DNA of 64,000 nt from Onchocerca volvulus (Eukaryota > Nematoda > Chromadorea > Rhabditida > Onchocercidae), in NCBI GenBank assembly GCA_000499405.2, contig HG738136.1:1227274-1291273 (forward strand). The letters run 5' to 3'. The notes beneath the pieces are model-generated. The model was not told where the DNA came from. It searched no databases and saw nothing but the letters and a program-made list of their open reading frames with translations. Made by a program: the position numbers and the translations under genes. Each line of letters begins with the position of its first letter. Position 1 is the stretch's first letter. This document shows positions 39,001 to 53,080 of the stretch, piece by piece.

Positions 39001-40959
39001 TTACGAAATGCCGTCTGTAAAAAGTTTCGCAAAAGTTGCGGAATGTATTTACTGACAATTCAAATTTAATTGTATTTAAAGATTTTAATTGATTGGCTAG
39101 ATTAAATTCATAAAAACATTACCAATCAAACACAAAATAGGATTTTCCTTAGAATTATTGAATTTTTTTCGAAATGAAGCATTCGAATTAATTCAAAATA
39201 TTCAAAAATTAAGTATAAATGAGGCAAAGTTAATAAATTGGTAAACAATATCTTTTATGAGTACCATATTACATATTTTAATGAGCAAAGATAATGTTTA
39301 TGACTTGATATTCTACTAGTTTTTCTTTTTTAAAGTTTTTTATTTTTAATATTTAATTTCGGAAGAAGATTAAGCTCCAATGAACCAAAAAAAAAAGTTT
39401 ACTTCTTTCAGCTTGAATTGTAAAAACTGATTTTTAATGACCATAATTTCTGTCTGTTAACATTTTCAATAGATATGTGCAGCAATTTGTGTTTGCAAAT
39501 TGTTTCAAATATGTGCTATAAATTTACAAATATGAATTTTCTAAATTTTCATAGGACTATACGTATTTCTTTTTAGTATTATATATGAATATTTAGATTT
39601 AAAATATATTCAGTTTGAAATTTAATTAACTTGAATGGTTTAAAATATGATATAATATTTTTAAACAGAATTTTTACTGATAATAGGGTAATTTGTTAAT
39701 ATATAAAAGAGATTCGAATTCCTTAAAAAGAAATAATTTTAAAAAATCATCAATTTGTTTTCTTTTTTTTTTTTGAATATTAACAAAAGTAAAGCAATTC
39801 CAATATTTGACAGAAGCTAAAAAAAAAAAAAGTATAATCAAGAATTGAATGATTGCCAAAAAGATAAGCAAACCACTGAAAAAAATTTCTTGAAAATTTA
39901 TTTTATTTAAAGAATGCTTGCGATACTAGTTTCATGTTAATTTTTGCTTTACAAGATAACATTTTCTGATAAAATAAATTTTTTGACGATTGAAATAACA
40001 ATTTCTGATGAATTCAAATTAAAACATTTTATCAATTTATAATTAATTCCTTTGGTATAATGATTAATCTAATCAAATGTATTTTGTTGCATGAATTGAC
40101 AAGAAATGCACAACAATTTCATTACTTGTTTAGAAAGTTATAGTTGAAAGAAACAAATAAATGAATAAATATATTATAATTATGCAAAAAATGAAAAAGT
40201 TTAAATAAATAAGAAGCAACAAATATTTATTCAATAATTTTTTAGTTCTTATTTACATAAGATATGCTAACTTATTAATTTATTGTTCTCAAACTAAAAA
40301 TTCTTTGTATTTCATTTATCAAATGTTTTTTTTTGCCTAGAATATGTTGGGAAGTTGAAATAAATTTAATTAAGTTAATTAACTTTTTTTTTAACTTTAA
40401 AAGTTATCATTTATGTTTAAGTCTTTAATAAAATATATTTCTCAAATTCGATAGAAATGTTTGGCGGAATTTGTTGAAGTTATTCTGTCTCATTTTTTGC
40501 AATTTAAATAATTTTAATCTTTTCTCAAATTGATTTAAATAATATCAAACATTTATCATTTCTTGCTTTTTTTCAATAATTTTTGATATCATTATGCAAA
40601 CAATTGAAATATTTAAGTGGAAAACTATTCGAAAAAAAAAAAAAAACCAAAATAATTCTAAAAAATATTAAGAATAAGAATTAAATCTTTGAGTAATTCA
40701 TTTTCAAAGAGATGACAAAAAATCTAACCTCATTAATTCCGTTCGTTAATTCCTTGCCAGATTGCGGTCTTATACAAAGTACGGTAAAATTGAATGTGAC
40801 AATATTTGACATGATTGATGCAAGACATATCAGCGTTGTTATCAGTATAATATAACGTATTCCACGTATCGGACATGGACTATTTGATGTTTCAGCAACA
40901 GTTGATTCACCACCAGCTGTTTCTACCATTGCCAAATTTTGCTCCGTTAATTTTACCAT
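34014..40959 (-). CDS. SLC17-like major facilitator superfamily anion transporter (10 exons found, one apparently missing)
   Basis: Multi-pass transporter of the sialin/VGLUT/phosphate-cotransporter (SLC17) class; substrate unknown. Exons: 40959-40729, 39014-38898, 37259-37137, 37011-36868, 36665-36563, [gap], 35556-35449, 35369-35243, 34963-34887, 34679-34587, 34220-34014. They total 1330 nt. TM1 RYIILITTLICLASIMSNI is followed by a glycosylatable loop (NVS) and TM2 IIFSSVAIGAIVTVLFVTH. Then come TM3 (LRVIFFASGMLTAIATMLV), the family-typical RICQGISF and FGWPAVYYLHAG, and after the gap YIREILGYSVEHTGFSAALP (TM8 side), GYTSDKLR, GFNGGGFN and a final TM with EGTIYDWRMIFLL. Exon 36665-36563 ends in phase 1 and 35556-35449 begins in phase 0, and about 60 residues (TM6-7 loop plus TM7) expected of the family are absent. 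An acceptor-like TTCTACAG lies just upstream of the ATG. The stop is TAA at 34014-34016. Confidence 0.88.
35573..36560 (-). other. Interval of the transporter lacking the expected TM7 exon
   Basis: This about 1 kb interval should hold an exon of 3n+2 length encoding the cytoplasmic loop and TM7. I read all three minus frames and found no AG...GT-flanked stretch with the expected Trp/Pro-rich sequence. It contains a T-tract of about 35 nt at 35959-35995. Either the exon was lost in assembly or the locus is defective. Confidence 0.5.
38141..38211. repeat. 36-bp tandem duplication in the second transporter intron
   Basis: Unit GAAAAAAAGACAGTCGCAAA..GAAAATACGACA at 38141-38176 is repeated at 38177-38211 with few differences. 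The surrounding intron (37260-38897) is otherwise unremarkable, apart from a slightly GC-richer patch at 37330-37450. Confidence 0.85.
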
Positions 40960-43900
40960 AATTTTTCGCTACTGTAGAATTACTGTACATCATTATTTAA
41001 TTGCTACCGTATAAAAATGATACCGTATTCAACGACATGAATAAAATACACTAAGAGAAAATATTCTCTGTTTTAAAAAATTTATATAAAATCAGGAAAA
41101 AAGAAAAAATGTGAAGTAAAAAAATTAGGAAAAACGATTGTTGATTGATTCCTATTAAGCAAATTTTGGACATCAAAGATTAAGGATTTTTTTAGGTCAT
41201 GCTAATTTGTCAAGAAAAGTATAAAACACTTGAAAATAAAGGAAAAAACTAGTATAATATTTGAAAAAAAAAGGAGTACAATGTTTGAGAAATATAAAAA
41301 TAGATTATCGATTGATATCTTTAAATCTGAAATCAAACTCACAGATCAGTTTAGAGATATTATTATAATAATATAATGATTAGTATACTTTTCTACTCAT
41401 CAGACGTTAACTTATTAGCGAAAAGCTGGAATCTTTATTCATTAAAAGTTTATTTGACGTTCGTATGATCTGATTTTTCAATCGATAGCTACTTTTTTAA
41501 ATTTGTCTTAAATTTCCAGATTATATAATTTAGCAACCTTCGATACTACTGAATTATTTCAAATTTGCTATCAGAAAATGAATTGATTTGACCAAGAAGA
41601 TCAAACAGTTTTTATCTATAAAAGTATTTTCTTATAGAAATGTGCCTTATAAAATTAAGTATTTTTGGCAAAAATTGAAACAAAAAAAAAAAAAAAAAGT
41701 TACCAAAAATCTGAGCAAATAATATATCAACAAAAATTGAGCTATAAATCAGTAAATACAACAAAATAGTAAGTCTGAAAAATTATGTCTGAGACAAAAG
41801 TGTAAAAAAAGTTCTTTTTTTTTGCCCGAAATAAATGATTACCGTTTTCAAGCCGATTTATATAAATGATTTTGTAAAAAAAAAAAGGTAAAAGTAGAAT
41901 GAAATCAGGTTCATTGAAAAATAAAAAATAAATTTATCACTCTAGAAAAAATGATTAATTGTTAAAAATAAAAATAAAATTAATTACTTTTAAGGAGTAA
42001 AAAATAAAAATAACTTCCTTGATGTATATTTGTGTGAGTGTGTGTGAAATTTTAAGAAGCGATTGATGGAAAATAATTTTGAATAAAATTGATGGAAAAA
42101 TAATAAACAATTAAGTTGCAACAATGGATTGTCAAATAGATCATATGACATTTTAGTTCCCTGATAAATTAGCAACCTTGATCAAGTTGCAAAAATTTTT
42201 GCTGAAAGATAAGGATTTTGTTGATAGATAAATCGATAACTTGATGAATCATCTATGCTAACATTTAAAAAAATTTAACGACTAATCTTCAAAAATCAAT
42301 TACATTTTTTTTGGCAAAATAATTTTTAATCATTTACATTATTCCAAAATTGAAAATCAAAATAACGATCATTTTTATGAAATTCAAATTTGTTGCAAAT
42401 CATCAAAGCTTCAAATAAATTTAACTGAAAGAGAATAAAATGAAAAATTTTTCCACATTTTCGAAAAGAATTGTTTATGAAATGGAAACATTTCATTGCA
42501 AATATGTTAAAAGCTTTAATGGAAAAATGTTTCAACATTTTTCGTGATATTCTAAAAGAATGAAAAACTTTTTTTGAACTTTTTTGAACACCAAATATTG
42601 CAAAAAAATAAGAAGTATTAGTATCGTCAAGAAACATATTATTGTCAGGAATAGTTTTATAAAATACGAACTAAAATTATATTTTCCAGCTAGATTTTTT
42701 TCTTTTTTTTAGATTTAGCTTCATTAAAATTTTTGTTTTTGAGCCAAAATTAACAAATGAAGAAACATGTTCCAACAATAATTGTTTTCTAATAGAATTA
42801 ATCATTATCAATAAATCAATTATGAAAAAATAATGGATTAATTATTAATCTTTAATTGATTGATTATAGTGATTTATGATAATTCACTAGGTAATTGAAC
42901 AATTAGCGAATAAAATTTATCAAATTCGTTTTTATTCGTAATATGCTTAAACATTTAAATATAATGGAATAATTTTTGCTTATTGTATAAGAAATAAAAT
43001 TGCCAATGAAATATATTTTGCTTATTGCATGAGAAATAAGATTAAATCTCAATCCAAATTATCTTATTGGCTAATTAGCATCAGAAGTTGAAAGTTGTTA
43101 GTAATCTAAGTAGATTAAAGACTATACTAAGTTCCAGTTTTAGCATAAATTGAAAGCAATATATTCATTGTAACATATCGATCAGACTTCGGCAAAAGGG
43201 ACATTAATTGGATCTTTAATTAGATTCGATGCTCGACTATTTTAACCAAATAAATGATTAAAACAGAAATTGGCAGAATTTTGAAGGGAATTTCCCTTTT
43301 TTTTTATCGATTTCTTTTTAATTATACTTAGATGCGAGAGAAATATTTTAAAAGAAATCAAAAAAAAAAAAGTTTATCATAAATTCAAATAACTAAAAAA
43401 AAAAAAAATTCCTTCTCTTTTAAAAAATTTTTGCTTCACATAATTATTACCATGGAAGAATTCGAACTTTTTATATAGGTAATATAAAAAAAAAATTTAT
43501 ATAAGAAATATAAAATTTCTAAATTCTAAATTCATTTCTTTCTAATACTTTCAAATAATTGTCATTTTTTTTCGCCTAATTATTCCGCCTTTTCAGGTTT
43601 TTTTTTTCTTTTTCCTTTCTATGAGACAGTGTTAGGGTGGAAATGTATAAGGAAAATGCATTGAGCCTAATTTTTTTTTTTTTTGTTTCACTGTAAAAAT
43701 CAATAATGTTACTCATCGAAAAACATTTTTTCGTTGGAAACTTTTTTTTTTTTTAAATAACTTTTTCAGGCTTCTTTCATTCATCACTTTAGAATAATTC
43801 ATTTTTAATTTGCATTTTGCATGAATTGTTTGAGAATGAGTAACATTTTTTCCTATTCTTTACGATAATTCATAATTTCGTCCGAGTAATAGTAAACATA

Positions 43901-43990
43901 ATTAATTGTCAATCTTAAATTTGAGAGATTAAATTTGAGAAAAAAAAAGCTTAAGAATTTTTGGAATTATTTTCCTATTCAATCAGAAAA
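40960..43990. other. Upstream region of the transporter, AT-rich
   Basis: No exon seen. The first about 100 bp upstream of the ATG contain several TACAGTA/TACCGTA elements (for example 40970-41030). A short (GT)n run lies at 42031-42048. The rest is homopolymer-rich. Confidence 0.4.
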
Positions 43991-44210
43991 TAAATTTTCA
44001 TATAATTAACAAAGTTTCATTCAATTTGAAATAAACTTAAACATTTCTAATAATATGTTTAAGTAAACATAGACATTTCTAATATATTTCCATGTAATTA
44101 AAAAAAGTTTCATTTAATTTGAAATAAACTTGAACATTTCTAGTAAAGTTTTCATGTAATTAAAAAAGTTTCGTTTAATTCGATGTAAATTGAAACATTT
44201 TTAATAATCT
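43990..44210. repeat. Degenerate tandem repeat, three copies
   Basis: Blocks of the form (A)TGTAATTAA.AAAGTTTCATTTAATT followed by TGAAATAAACTT.AACATTTCTA recur at about 43998, 44090 and 44150. Copy spacing is uneven (about 65-95 bp). Confidence 0.7.
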
Positions 44211-47200
44211 AATCATCGCATCTATCATTTCTTAAGCTATTTATGATAATATTCAAATTGACGAAACCATAGTTCTTATAAGTTTCTGAAATAAAATAAT
44301 CAAATTTAATCGATTGCGACATTCAATCGAGAAAAATTAAAAGATAATCCAAGAGAGATACAATGATAATTGCTCACTGATAAGATATATAAATTTGCAT
44401 ATTCAAAAGAAAGATATGATAAATAAATGATATTTTGATAGCTATCAGATAAGTAATACTGGGAACACATATTGTTGAGCGATTTTGAGGAAGAAGAGGA
44501 AGTTTCACTGAAATGTATGAGGAAATGTGAAATAAGACTTAGGGAATCTGGTGATCTTTGATTTAAAGTTCGTTAAATTTTCGCACTTCACATATTTTTG
44601 ATGTTCAGAAAAGTTTTGTCCTTTTCTTTTTTTTTTTTTTTTCTTTTTGACTAAAATGACAAGTAACATATATATATATATAAAACCAGCACATTTTTCA
44701 TGTTAAACCGGAAGAAAAGAGATAATTTTTCATTTTTTAAAATAGACAAAATATTTCAAAGAATTTGGTAAAGTTCAGTTATTTTATCCGACAAAAAAAA
44801 AAAGTTTCCGCTTTTTTTTTTTTTTTTTTTTTTCAATTTTGTCTTTTTGAAATTTATCATCTTTTCAGTTAATAATATTGCTAATTAAAGCATTTGAAAT
44901 GATAAATTTATAAACTTTCATTTTTTTTTTCAATTTGAAAATAATTTTTAAAATTATTAAAATGAAAATTATAATTCACTACAACTAGACAATAGAGATA
45001 AAATTTTACAAATTGAATAAAATAATTATCAGTTTGTTGTTTTTACTTTCATATTCTGTTATTTCTTAGTTTTTGAAATTTCAAATTTAGAATGGATCAA
45101 ATTGAAGAAAGATAGGATGAAAAGAAAAGTTTGTAAATTTTGAAATATAATAATATTGATTGTACCGATATAAAAGAATTAAATTAATTTCAATTTCAAA
45201 TAAATTCCTATAGGGATGTCATTAAAATATGCGATTCTTGAATAGAAATATTGAATTCTTTTTATGAAATTCGATATTTTCACTTACGTCCGAGACATAA
45301 ATTTGGATTGTTTTAATGATTAGTTGTAGTGGAAAATTAACTTCCTCGTACAAATATTATTCTTTTAAAATTTTCACAGCCATTTTTTTATGATTGAATT
45401 TTTAACAACAATTAGAGTTTATTATTTCTATTATATTCCATTTCTTGTTATTTGATTCTAATTCTTCTCATTTATTCTATTCCAATTCCTGCAGCCTAAT
45501 CCAATTCAAATAATTAATTGTTGACAAGTTTGATTTTATTTTTTATTAAATTATATTCCACTGAATAAAGTATGGTTTAACTTTCAAAAATTTTTTTGAA
45601 ATTAAATCATAGAGGGAAATCAATTTCACGATACAAATATATTTCTTTTTCAAATCTTTACAACCATTTTTTGCAATTAAACTTTTAACTGTTAAAACAA
45701 ATTGAGTTTTTAACTATTAAATCTAAATAAGCTTTAAATAACTTTAAATTAACTTTAAATAAAAATTTGAATTGACTATTAAAATGAAGAGAGGATTAAT
45801 ATTTTTAATTATTGAAATTAAGTAATAGAAAGTCAAAATATATTTTATCCAATGATATATAATTTAATCGAAAACAAAATCGATTTTGTCGGTAATTTAA
45901 TTATTAAATTATATTAGGATGTAGGAATGAAATGGAATAGAATAAATCAGTAGGAATGAAATTAAATGAAAAGTAATAGAATATTATAGAAATAATATTT
46001 TTAAATTATTCATTTATTTATTCCGAAAAAAAAATGAAAAGTAACCGTTACAATTATTATATTAATATTATCCCAACTTTACATTATTCATTAAGAAGTA
46101 CTTCATCCTAAGCTTTTTTTCATATCAAAAATTAAAAAAAAAAAGAAAATGAAGTGAATTTTAAAAATTTGAATTTTTTTTTCCACAAAAATCAAATTAA
46201 TCCATCAAGAATTGTACATATTCTTGAGAATGAACTAAAAAAAAAGACAATCAGGGCGGATATTTATAAATCAAGGAAAAAAAAAAAAAGAAAATATGGG
46301 CAAAAAAAATTAATCTTTTTTTTTTCCGAATACATTTAGAAAAATTAATCATTTTAACATTTGAAATTTTACCACTTTTCATGAGTAAGTGTAACGATAC
46401 TGATTGAGTGAAGGTATTATCAATTATCTTACAGTAGAAAAGTTCTTATTTCTCAAAAATACTCATCATTATCATTCGAACCAAAAAAAAAACTGAAATT
46501 GCATCGAATGAAAAGTGTTATAAATATGAAATTAGCCATCCTATCAGTTAAACTCTTTGGCATCTTTCCTTTTAGATTTAAATTCATTTTTTTTTTTTCA
46601 AAATTCTGCTACAGTATTCTCTTTGACTTAAACAAATCATTTTGATAAAAAAAAGTTCATTGAAAGAAAAATGGAACCGTTCTTTAAAAAAAAAGGAAAA
46701 AAAAAGTGTCATTAAAATGTAAGATAAAGTTTGAAACGCTCAAAATTATACAAACACGTATTTTTTTTTTTTTTTTTCAATTGAATTACTAATTGAATTG
46801 GAGGAAAATATAAATAAAATAATGGAACTAATTCTTAAAAATCGGAAAGCTTCAATAAAACAATTTTAGTTCTTTATTTTCGTTCTTTTTTCTTCTTGAA
46901 TTCAAAAGTTGTTGGTAAGAGCTAAAGTTACTTAAACTTCCTAATTTCTAAAAATAATATACAATTGTAAAAAGCTTATCTGTTGAACAGCTGTACTGGG
47001 TAAAAACTTAAAAAAAAAAAAAAGGAGAATTTGCCCTCTACATGATCATCTCTGATTGCTTTATTTATTATCAAAATATATTCAGGTCATAGAGATTGCG
47101 GAAAGAAATGAAATTATCGGATTAATTACAGTTATTTGCAATGATATTTAATACAATCCAAAATGTAGCGATTCAAAATTCAAAAGACATTTCTTATCAT

Positions 47201-50200
47201 CAATTTTTTATTTTTTATTCTTGTCTTAATCGATATGTAAAATGCATGCACTTTGAGTTTCAATTGAAATAAGCAAAATAATCGCAAATCAATGATCGCT
47301 TGAAGTAAGCAAAAATTGATCGCAAAAATGTTAGCAAACCAATCAGTTCAACATTAACCATATGAATCATATATGAATTGGCCAGTTTTGAATGATAGGT
47401 ATGCCATTTGTTTATTTCAAAATTTCATCGATTTTCGCTTTTTTGTTCGTCATTTTCCACTGAATAGTGCACAAAATTTCATTTTGTATTAGCAACATTA
47501 TTCAAACACTCAATATAGACATTCTTGCCTCCTTAGTCATAGCCAAATAAAACTGTCACCGATCTTTTTAACTGTGACAATGATTGAGAGTTCTTGTCGT
47601 ATTGTTATCGAAACTTTGCGGCATATCAGACTTGAATAATTAAATCTTTATAACGACAATTGATGATACGGCAACATACGGGACAATTACAATATCAATC
47701 ATATTAATACAACCAACTGACCTCGTCGTAGTACATCCTTTCAAAAATGTTCTTATGGTTACAAAAAAAAAAAAAAAAAAAACTACTATACTTTGAAAAA
47801 AAAAAGTGTATAAAAGAAAAAAAGAAACTGCAAAAGTTAAAGTTTTTTAATTAAACTAAAAATTTTAATTAGAAAGGTTTTATTTTGATAGATCCTTACT
47901 ATTTTTGTCGTTACTTTATGTTTATATAAAAAGAAAAATAAAAAAAAAAAACCAAAGGTAATTTTGTCGATTTTTGTAGGTCTTTTATTTAAAAAACAAA
48001 AAACAAAAAACCCTCTTCCTATTTACAGAGGGAGGATCCTGATAGAGCATTGATTTACAAGAAAATGTCTTCGTTAGCGCTTTTTATTGGCGCGTTCCCT
48101 ACACTATAATATAGAGCAAAGATTACAAAAGCATTTTACCTAGGAACAAAGAAAATCACTTATTTTTCTGATACTCCTTGCGATTTCAGTGACAAAAACT
48201 GTATCCCTTGCGATTTCAGTGACAAAAACAAGTCGTAAAGAAACAAATTTTTTTTTGTTTGAGTTATTTATGTTTGAACTTGAAATATTTTAATCAGATT
48301 TTTATTCGAATTGCAAATAAATTTGCTATGAATTCTTGGACCGAAATTATCATTCGTAACATAATGAAATTAAAGCAGTAATAGCTAGAAAATTCAAGTT
48401 ATAAATTCAATATAGATCGAAATCAATGGATTAGCATTTATTCTAGGGAAAATCAGTTGGCATAAAATATTAAAAATGATCGATTTTTTTTTTTTTGTTT
48501 TGTTCAAAAAAAAAAAAGAAAAAAAATTACTTTCCTTGTAATATGCAACTGATATGTTGCTAAATTTATATTTTCATTATGACATTCCGAAGAAAAGGCA
48601 AAAGCGCTGAAGATTTTTTTTATTCTGTTTAAGTTTGCGTGTTAAGATACTAAAATATAAGAATAGCAAATTTTGGAATCAATCATTTAACTCTTGGATG
48701 CCTTTTTTGGAACGGATATTTAGATTTTTCTGTATTTAATTACTTTCTAAAATTTTATTTTGACTTCTTATTCTTAAATTTCTTTATTTAAACAACACTT
48801 CAAATGATAAATATAGGATTCGGATACGTTTGTCAACTGGATGAAAAATGGCAGGAAAAAAAAGCTGGATGCCACGATATCAAGTTCTCAGAAGGGAAAT
48901 CAACTAACTGTGTTTTATTGAAAATGTTTCATCATAATTTGCCTTGCAAAGAATGGAATCTTATGCAAATTTACCTCTATGATCTAATTAATTAAAAAAG
49001 AATTAAAATTTTCGGTAATGAAATACGAGAGAACAAAATTCTGAATTTCAGCAATTTTACGGAAAAAAATAAAAGAAATGAATATGATTTACTCAATTTT
49101 ATTTTTTCAACCAATTTAATTCTCTATTTCATATTAATAATTTTTAATAAAAATTCGTTGAAATTTTTTTAAAATCTTTTTTGAAAAATAGCTTTAAAAA
49201 GAAATTCTTCAAAAACTTTTTTCAAAATAATTGCAGCAGTGCTTTTTTTTATAATGGAAACATTCTTTGGTTTCTTTTTTTTTTTTTGGAAAATACTTTA
49301 TTAAAATGGAACTCTATCGCAATTTTTTAAAAATTCTTAAAATAGTATGATTGAATATTGTTTCAGACATTTCCCGACAGTACCAGTCAAGAAACATTTC
49401 TTTTATTTCCACTAATTTCATTACTGTTGATTTTGTGCAAAAAGTCAATGATAAATTAATTTTTTCCTTTGCTTCAAACAAAAATTTTAACAATAAAATT
49501 TTTTTAGCTTTCTGACTAGCTTTTTTTTTGCTAGATCCGAACATGCTTAGGGCAAGACTGAACATTTATTTAATGAAGCAATAGAATTACCTTCTGATAT
49601 ATTGATTTAGATCTGGTAAATTGGCCAAATTTTATTTGCAAAAAAAAAAAAGAAAGCAAAAGTGAGCTATGCTTCTTGATAAAATTATCACGAAGTTTTT
49701 CAAATTTTCAGCCATCATTTCATTGTTTCAAGATGAGCCAATCAGTTCTTAACTTTAAAGAATTTCATTTTTTATTGAAAATTAAAAATTTGGTATTTGA
49801 CGATTTTATCGCAAACTTTTATTGTTTTTGCTAATGACAGACACTGCATTACTTGAAATGCTTATCAAAATTTACAACGAAACTTGGAAGAAAAAACTAT
49901 TGAAAAATTTAAAAAAAAAAAGAAGAAAAAAGAAAAACAAATTAGATTTCATTCTAATTCACTAAAAAGCATGTTTTTGGTATTTTTCATGAAGAATGCA
50001 AGAATTTTATTACACTTGAAATACCCTTCAACAAATCCGTGTATTCCTCTTTCCTCATAAATAATCATTCTTGGTAGAAAATAATTAATTAAATCAGTAA
50101 TTACTCATTGAATTTGAATGCGAGAAATTTTTTTGCATCCAGTATGCTATTAATTTTCATCTTTTTTTCTTTTTTTTTTTTATTTGTTCTTCTAATTTAT

Positions 50201-50240
50201 CTTAGTTATTGAAGTCAAACGACGTATGCGCATTTGTTAG
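44211..50240. other. Gene-poor AT-rich interval
   Basis: No supportable gene. Small items: a 30-bp tandem duplication at 48175-48230 (CCTTGCGATTTCAGTGACAA twice), GC-richer patches at about 47520-47740 and 48015-48120, and a 63-codon plus-strand frame at 48804-48995 without splice signals or family resemblance. Confidence 0.45.
45330..45712. repeat. Pair of related segments about 280 bp apart
   Basis: 45345-45420 and 45620-45712 share the order TCA/CTTC.CG(T/A)TACAAATAT.ATT, TCTTT, TTCACAGCC/TTACAACCATTTTTT and GAGTTT. They are diverged copies of one sequence. Confidence 0.55.
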
Positions 50241-50248
50241 TATGGCTA

Positions 50249-50690
50249 ATTGTAAACATATTGCTATAACAATAACAAATATGTGTATAGTATTGTAAAC
50301 ATATTGCTATTACAATAACAGATACGTTTATAGCTATTGCAAACATATTGCTATAACAATAGCAAATATGTGTATAGCAATTGTAAACATATTGCTATAA
50401 CAATAACAAATATGTGTATAGTATTGTAAACATATTGCTATTACAATAACAGATACGTTTATAGCTATTGCAAACATATTGCTATAACAATAGCAAATAT
50501 GTGTATAGCAATTGTAAACATATTGCTATAACAATAACAAATATGTGTGTAGCTATTATAACATACTGCTATAACAATAATACATATATTTTTATAAGAT
50601 ATTGCTATATCAATAAGGCCAATATTGCTGTAACAATAACACATATGTGACTTAGTTACTGTAAGCATATTGCTATATCAATAAGGCCAC
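50249..50690. repeat. Satellite with higher-order structure (131 bp = three monomers)
   Basis: Monomers of 43-44 bp built on TGTAAACATATTGCTATAAC start at 50251, 50294, 50338, 50382 and onward. Every third monomer matches best: copies at 50251, 50382 and 50513 are near identical, giving a 131-bp higher-order unit. The right end (50545-50690) is degraded. The core TATTGCTATAACAATA is nearly self-complementary, which is why both strands read open. Confidence 0.93.
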
Positions 50691-52956
50691 ATATTATAAT
50701 TAGTGAATATATACAATATATATACAATAATATTTATATATGTGTATGTGTATGACGTACATATAAAATCATATTTTTGAACTTTAAAATCGATATTTAT
50801 TTTGATTATCGATGTATTCCCTATTTTGCCAATTTTGACATACTATCAATGGACTGTTTATTCAATTTGAATAGTATTTTGCTTCAAATCATCAATTTTT
50901 TTAATCGATTAATCAATTTGAGTAATTTAACGGTAAGTTATAATTAATTTTTGCAATAGACATTCACAATGTAATCGTCAAAAAATTCTCTGTAAACATG
51001 CCGATGATTTAAATAAATAGGAAAGGTTAGAAATTTTGATAAAAATCACTAACAAACATTAATTTTATTCTCAATTAAGAATTATTCTTCATACTAGATG
51101 AAATGATAATGATAAGCTTTCACAGGTTATCGCTTTCTTTATCTGAACATTTTTAACAAATCAAAAATTATTTTTTTTAAAAATTCCAAAATGAATAGTC
51201 ATAATATTGAAAAGAATTTTTAATGCTGATTTGTTTATTTTTTCATATTTTTTTTATTCCAGAAATTTAATTTTTATTTTGATATTATTGCTTTAAAAAT
51301 TCGAAAATTCAATTCATTTTTATTTTTATTCTTGATAATTCTATGGGCAAATTTTTTTCCGAGCGTATTTTACATATTATGATCTTTTTTCAAAATTTTC
51401 TGATTATTTATTCTCTTTTTTTTTTTTTTTTTATCATTTAAAAAGTTTTTTTTTTTTTGGGAAATCAATAAGTGATATCAAAAAAAATGCATCTATATCA
51501 AATAAAACTTTGATAGAGATTAACGATGATCTCATCAAAATATTTTCTAATCAGCTCTCATTTTTTCTTTTTTTTTCAATTTAAATCTTCCTTAAATATT
51601 GTTTCGTTAGAAATTCAAAAAAAAAAAAAAATTTTTTTTTCAAGATTTTTAGATTTGAAATATTAAATTATTCATGCTTTACAATTTATTTAATCATAAT
51701 TTCAAAAAAAAAAAACCAAGATTGAATTAGATTTTTTAATTTATATTTTTTTTTTTTTTTTTTTCATTTCTCAAAAGATCATTCATTTCAATTCAACAAA
51801 TAGCTTCTAGAAAATTTTTATGCATTCAAAATTGCCATCATTTACTATGCATTTAAATTTAAATCAAAAGAACATCAATACTTCTCATTGCATTTATTAG
51901 TAAGGGACCATTACAAATTTAAAAAAAAAAAAAAGAAAGAAAAAAAAAAGAAAAGCAGATTCGTAGTAGTTATTCTATTCAAAAAAAATCAACTGTTTTC
52001 TTTTTCTGCAATAGGAATTATAATTTTTTGAATTTCTAACTTATGCACTTTTTTTTTTTTTAATTCTGAAAATTTTCATTTTTTTTTATCAATTGAGATT
52101 TTGTTAGCTTTTTCTCTCCTTTTTTCTCTACTTCTTGAAATTTTTTTTTTTCGAAATTCAAATTAAAATGAATGTCATCTATACAAAAAAATTTAGATTT
52201 TTTTAAAGTATGAAGTACTTAAAAAATCTTTTCATTATATTATTCATAATTGAAGAGATATTGATAATTTCTGAAGTATTTTAAAATAGCAAAGTACTTT
52301 ATGTTGAAACTTTTTTCTTGGCATTTTTTTTTTTTTTTTTTATCTCATAAAGTTGTAGGATTTTTTTGGAAGAGTCCAGAATTTTCAATTTTCGATGTTG
52401 TAATTTCGACAAATGCATTAAGTTCCAAACTAGAGGACAGCTGAAAAATGACGTCGTATATTAATTATTCATTAACATCTTCAGAATTGAAAACATTGAT
52501 TTTAGTAAAGTTTTTTTTTTTTTTTTCAAATTGAATTTCATTCCAATTTACAAACAGATTTTCTCTGTACTTGATTTTTTTTTGCAAAGAACTTTGAAAT
52601 TCACATTATTTATTTATTGCAAAAGATTTTTTTAATTACTTAATTTCGATTTTGCTCAGTTTGATTTTCCAATTTTAATTGAACATAAATATCTAGCGAG
52701 GAAGAAAAATGTTAAAAAGAGAAGAAAAAAACAATCAGGCAATTTTATTCATTTCAATCATTTTAAATTTTGAAATTTTTTTTAATAAAAAAATTTCTTT
52801 TAAAAAAATAATTTTATTCTATAAATTGATTAATTGTTTTTTGAAAGAAATTCTTAAATTGAATTTTTGCTACCTGTTACTTGTTCTAGAGGAAAAAAAA
52901 AGAATTGCTATTTAGAATTTTAGGAACTTTTGAAAGTTAGAATTCCTTTAAAGTTT
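50691..52956. other. AT-rich non-coding interval
   Basis: Dense T-runs and A-runs, no exon or RNA gene seen. The plus-strand frame at 52709-52915 is Ile/Lys/Phe-rich and typical of chance. Confidence 0.4.
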
Positions 52957-53080
52957 CGCTCGATTTCTTTTTTTTTTCGGAAATCCACAACAATTATGGT
53001 AATTTTCAAAAATAATTACGCTCGATTTCTTTTTTTTTTCGGAAATCCACAACAATTATGGTAATTTTCAAAAATAATTA
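52957..53080. repeat. 62-bp tandem duplication
   Basis: The unit starting CGCTCGATTTC, then a T-run, then CGGAAATCCACAACAATTAT, occurs at 52957 and again at 53019. The copies are essentially identical. Confidence 0.95.

Noticed and set aside
48804..48995. 63-codon plus-strand frame with three cysteines as a small secreted protein
   Set aside because: No signal peptide, no splice signals, no recognised family; too weak to call.
50465..50668. Open frames on both strands of the satellite
   Set aside because: Produced by the repeat period and its near-palindromic core, not by coding selection.
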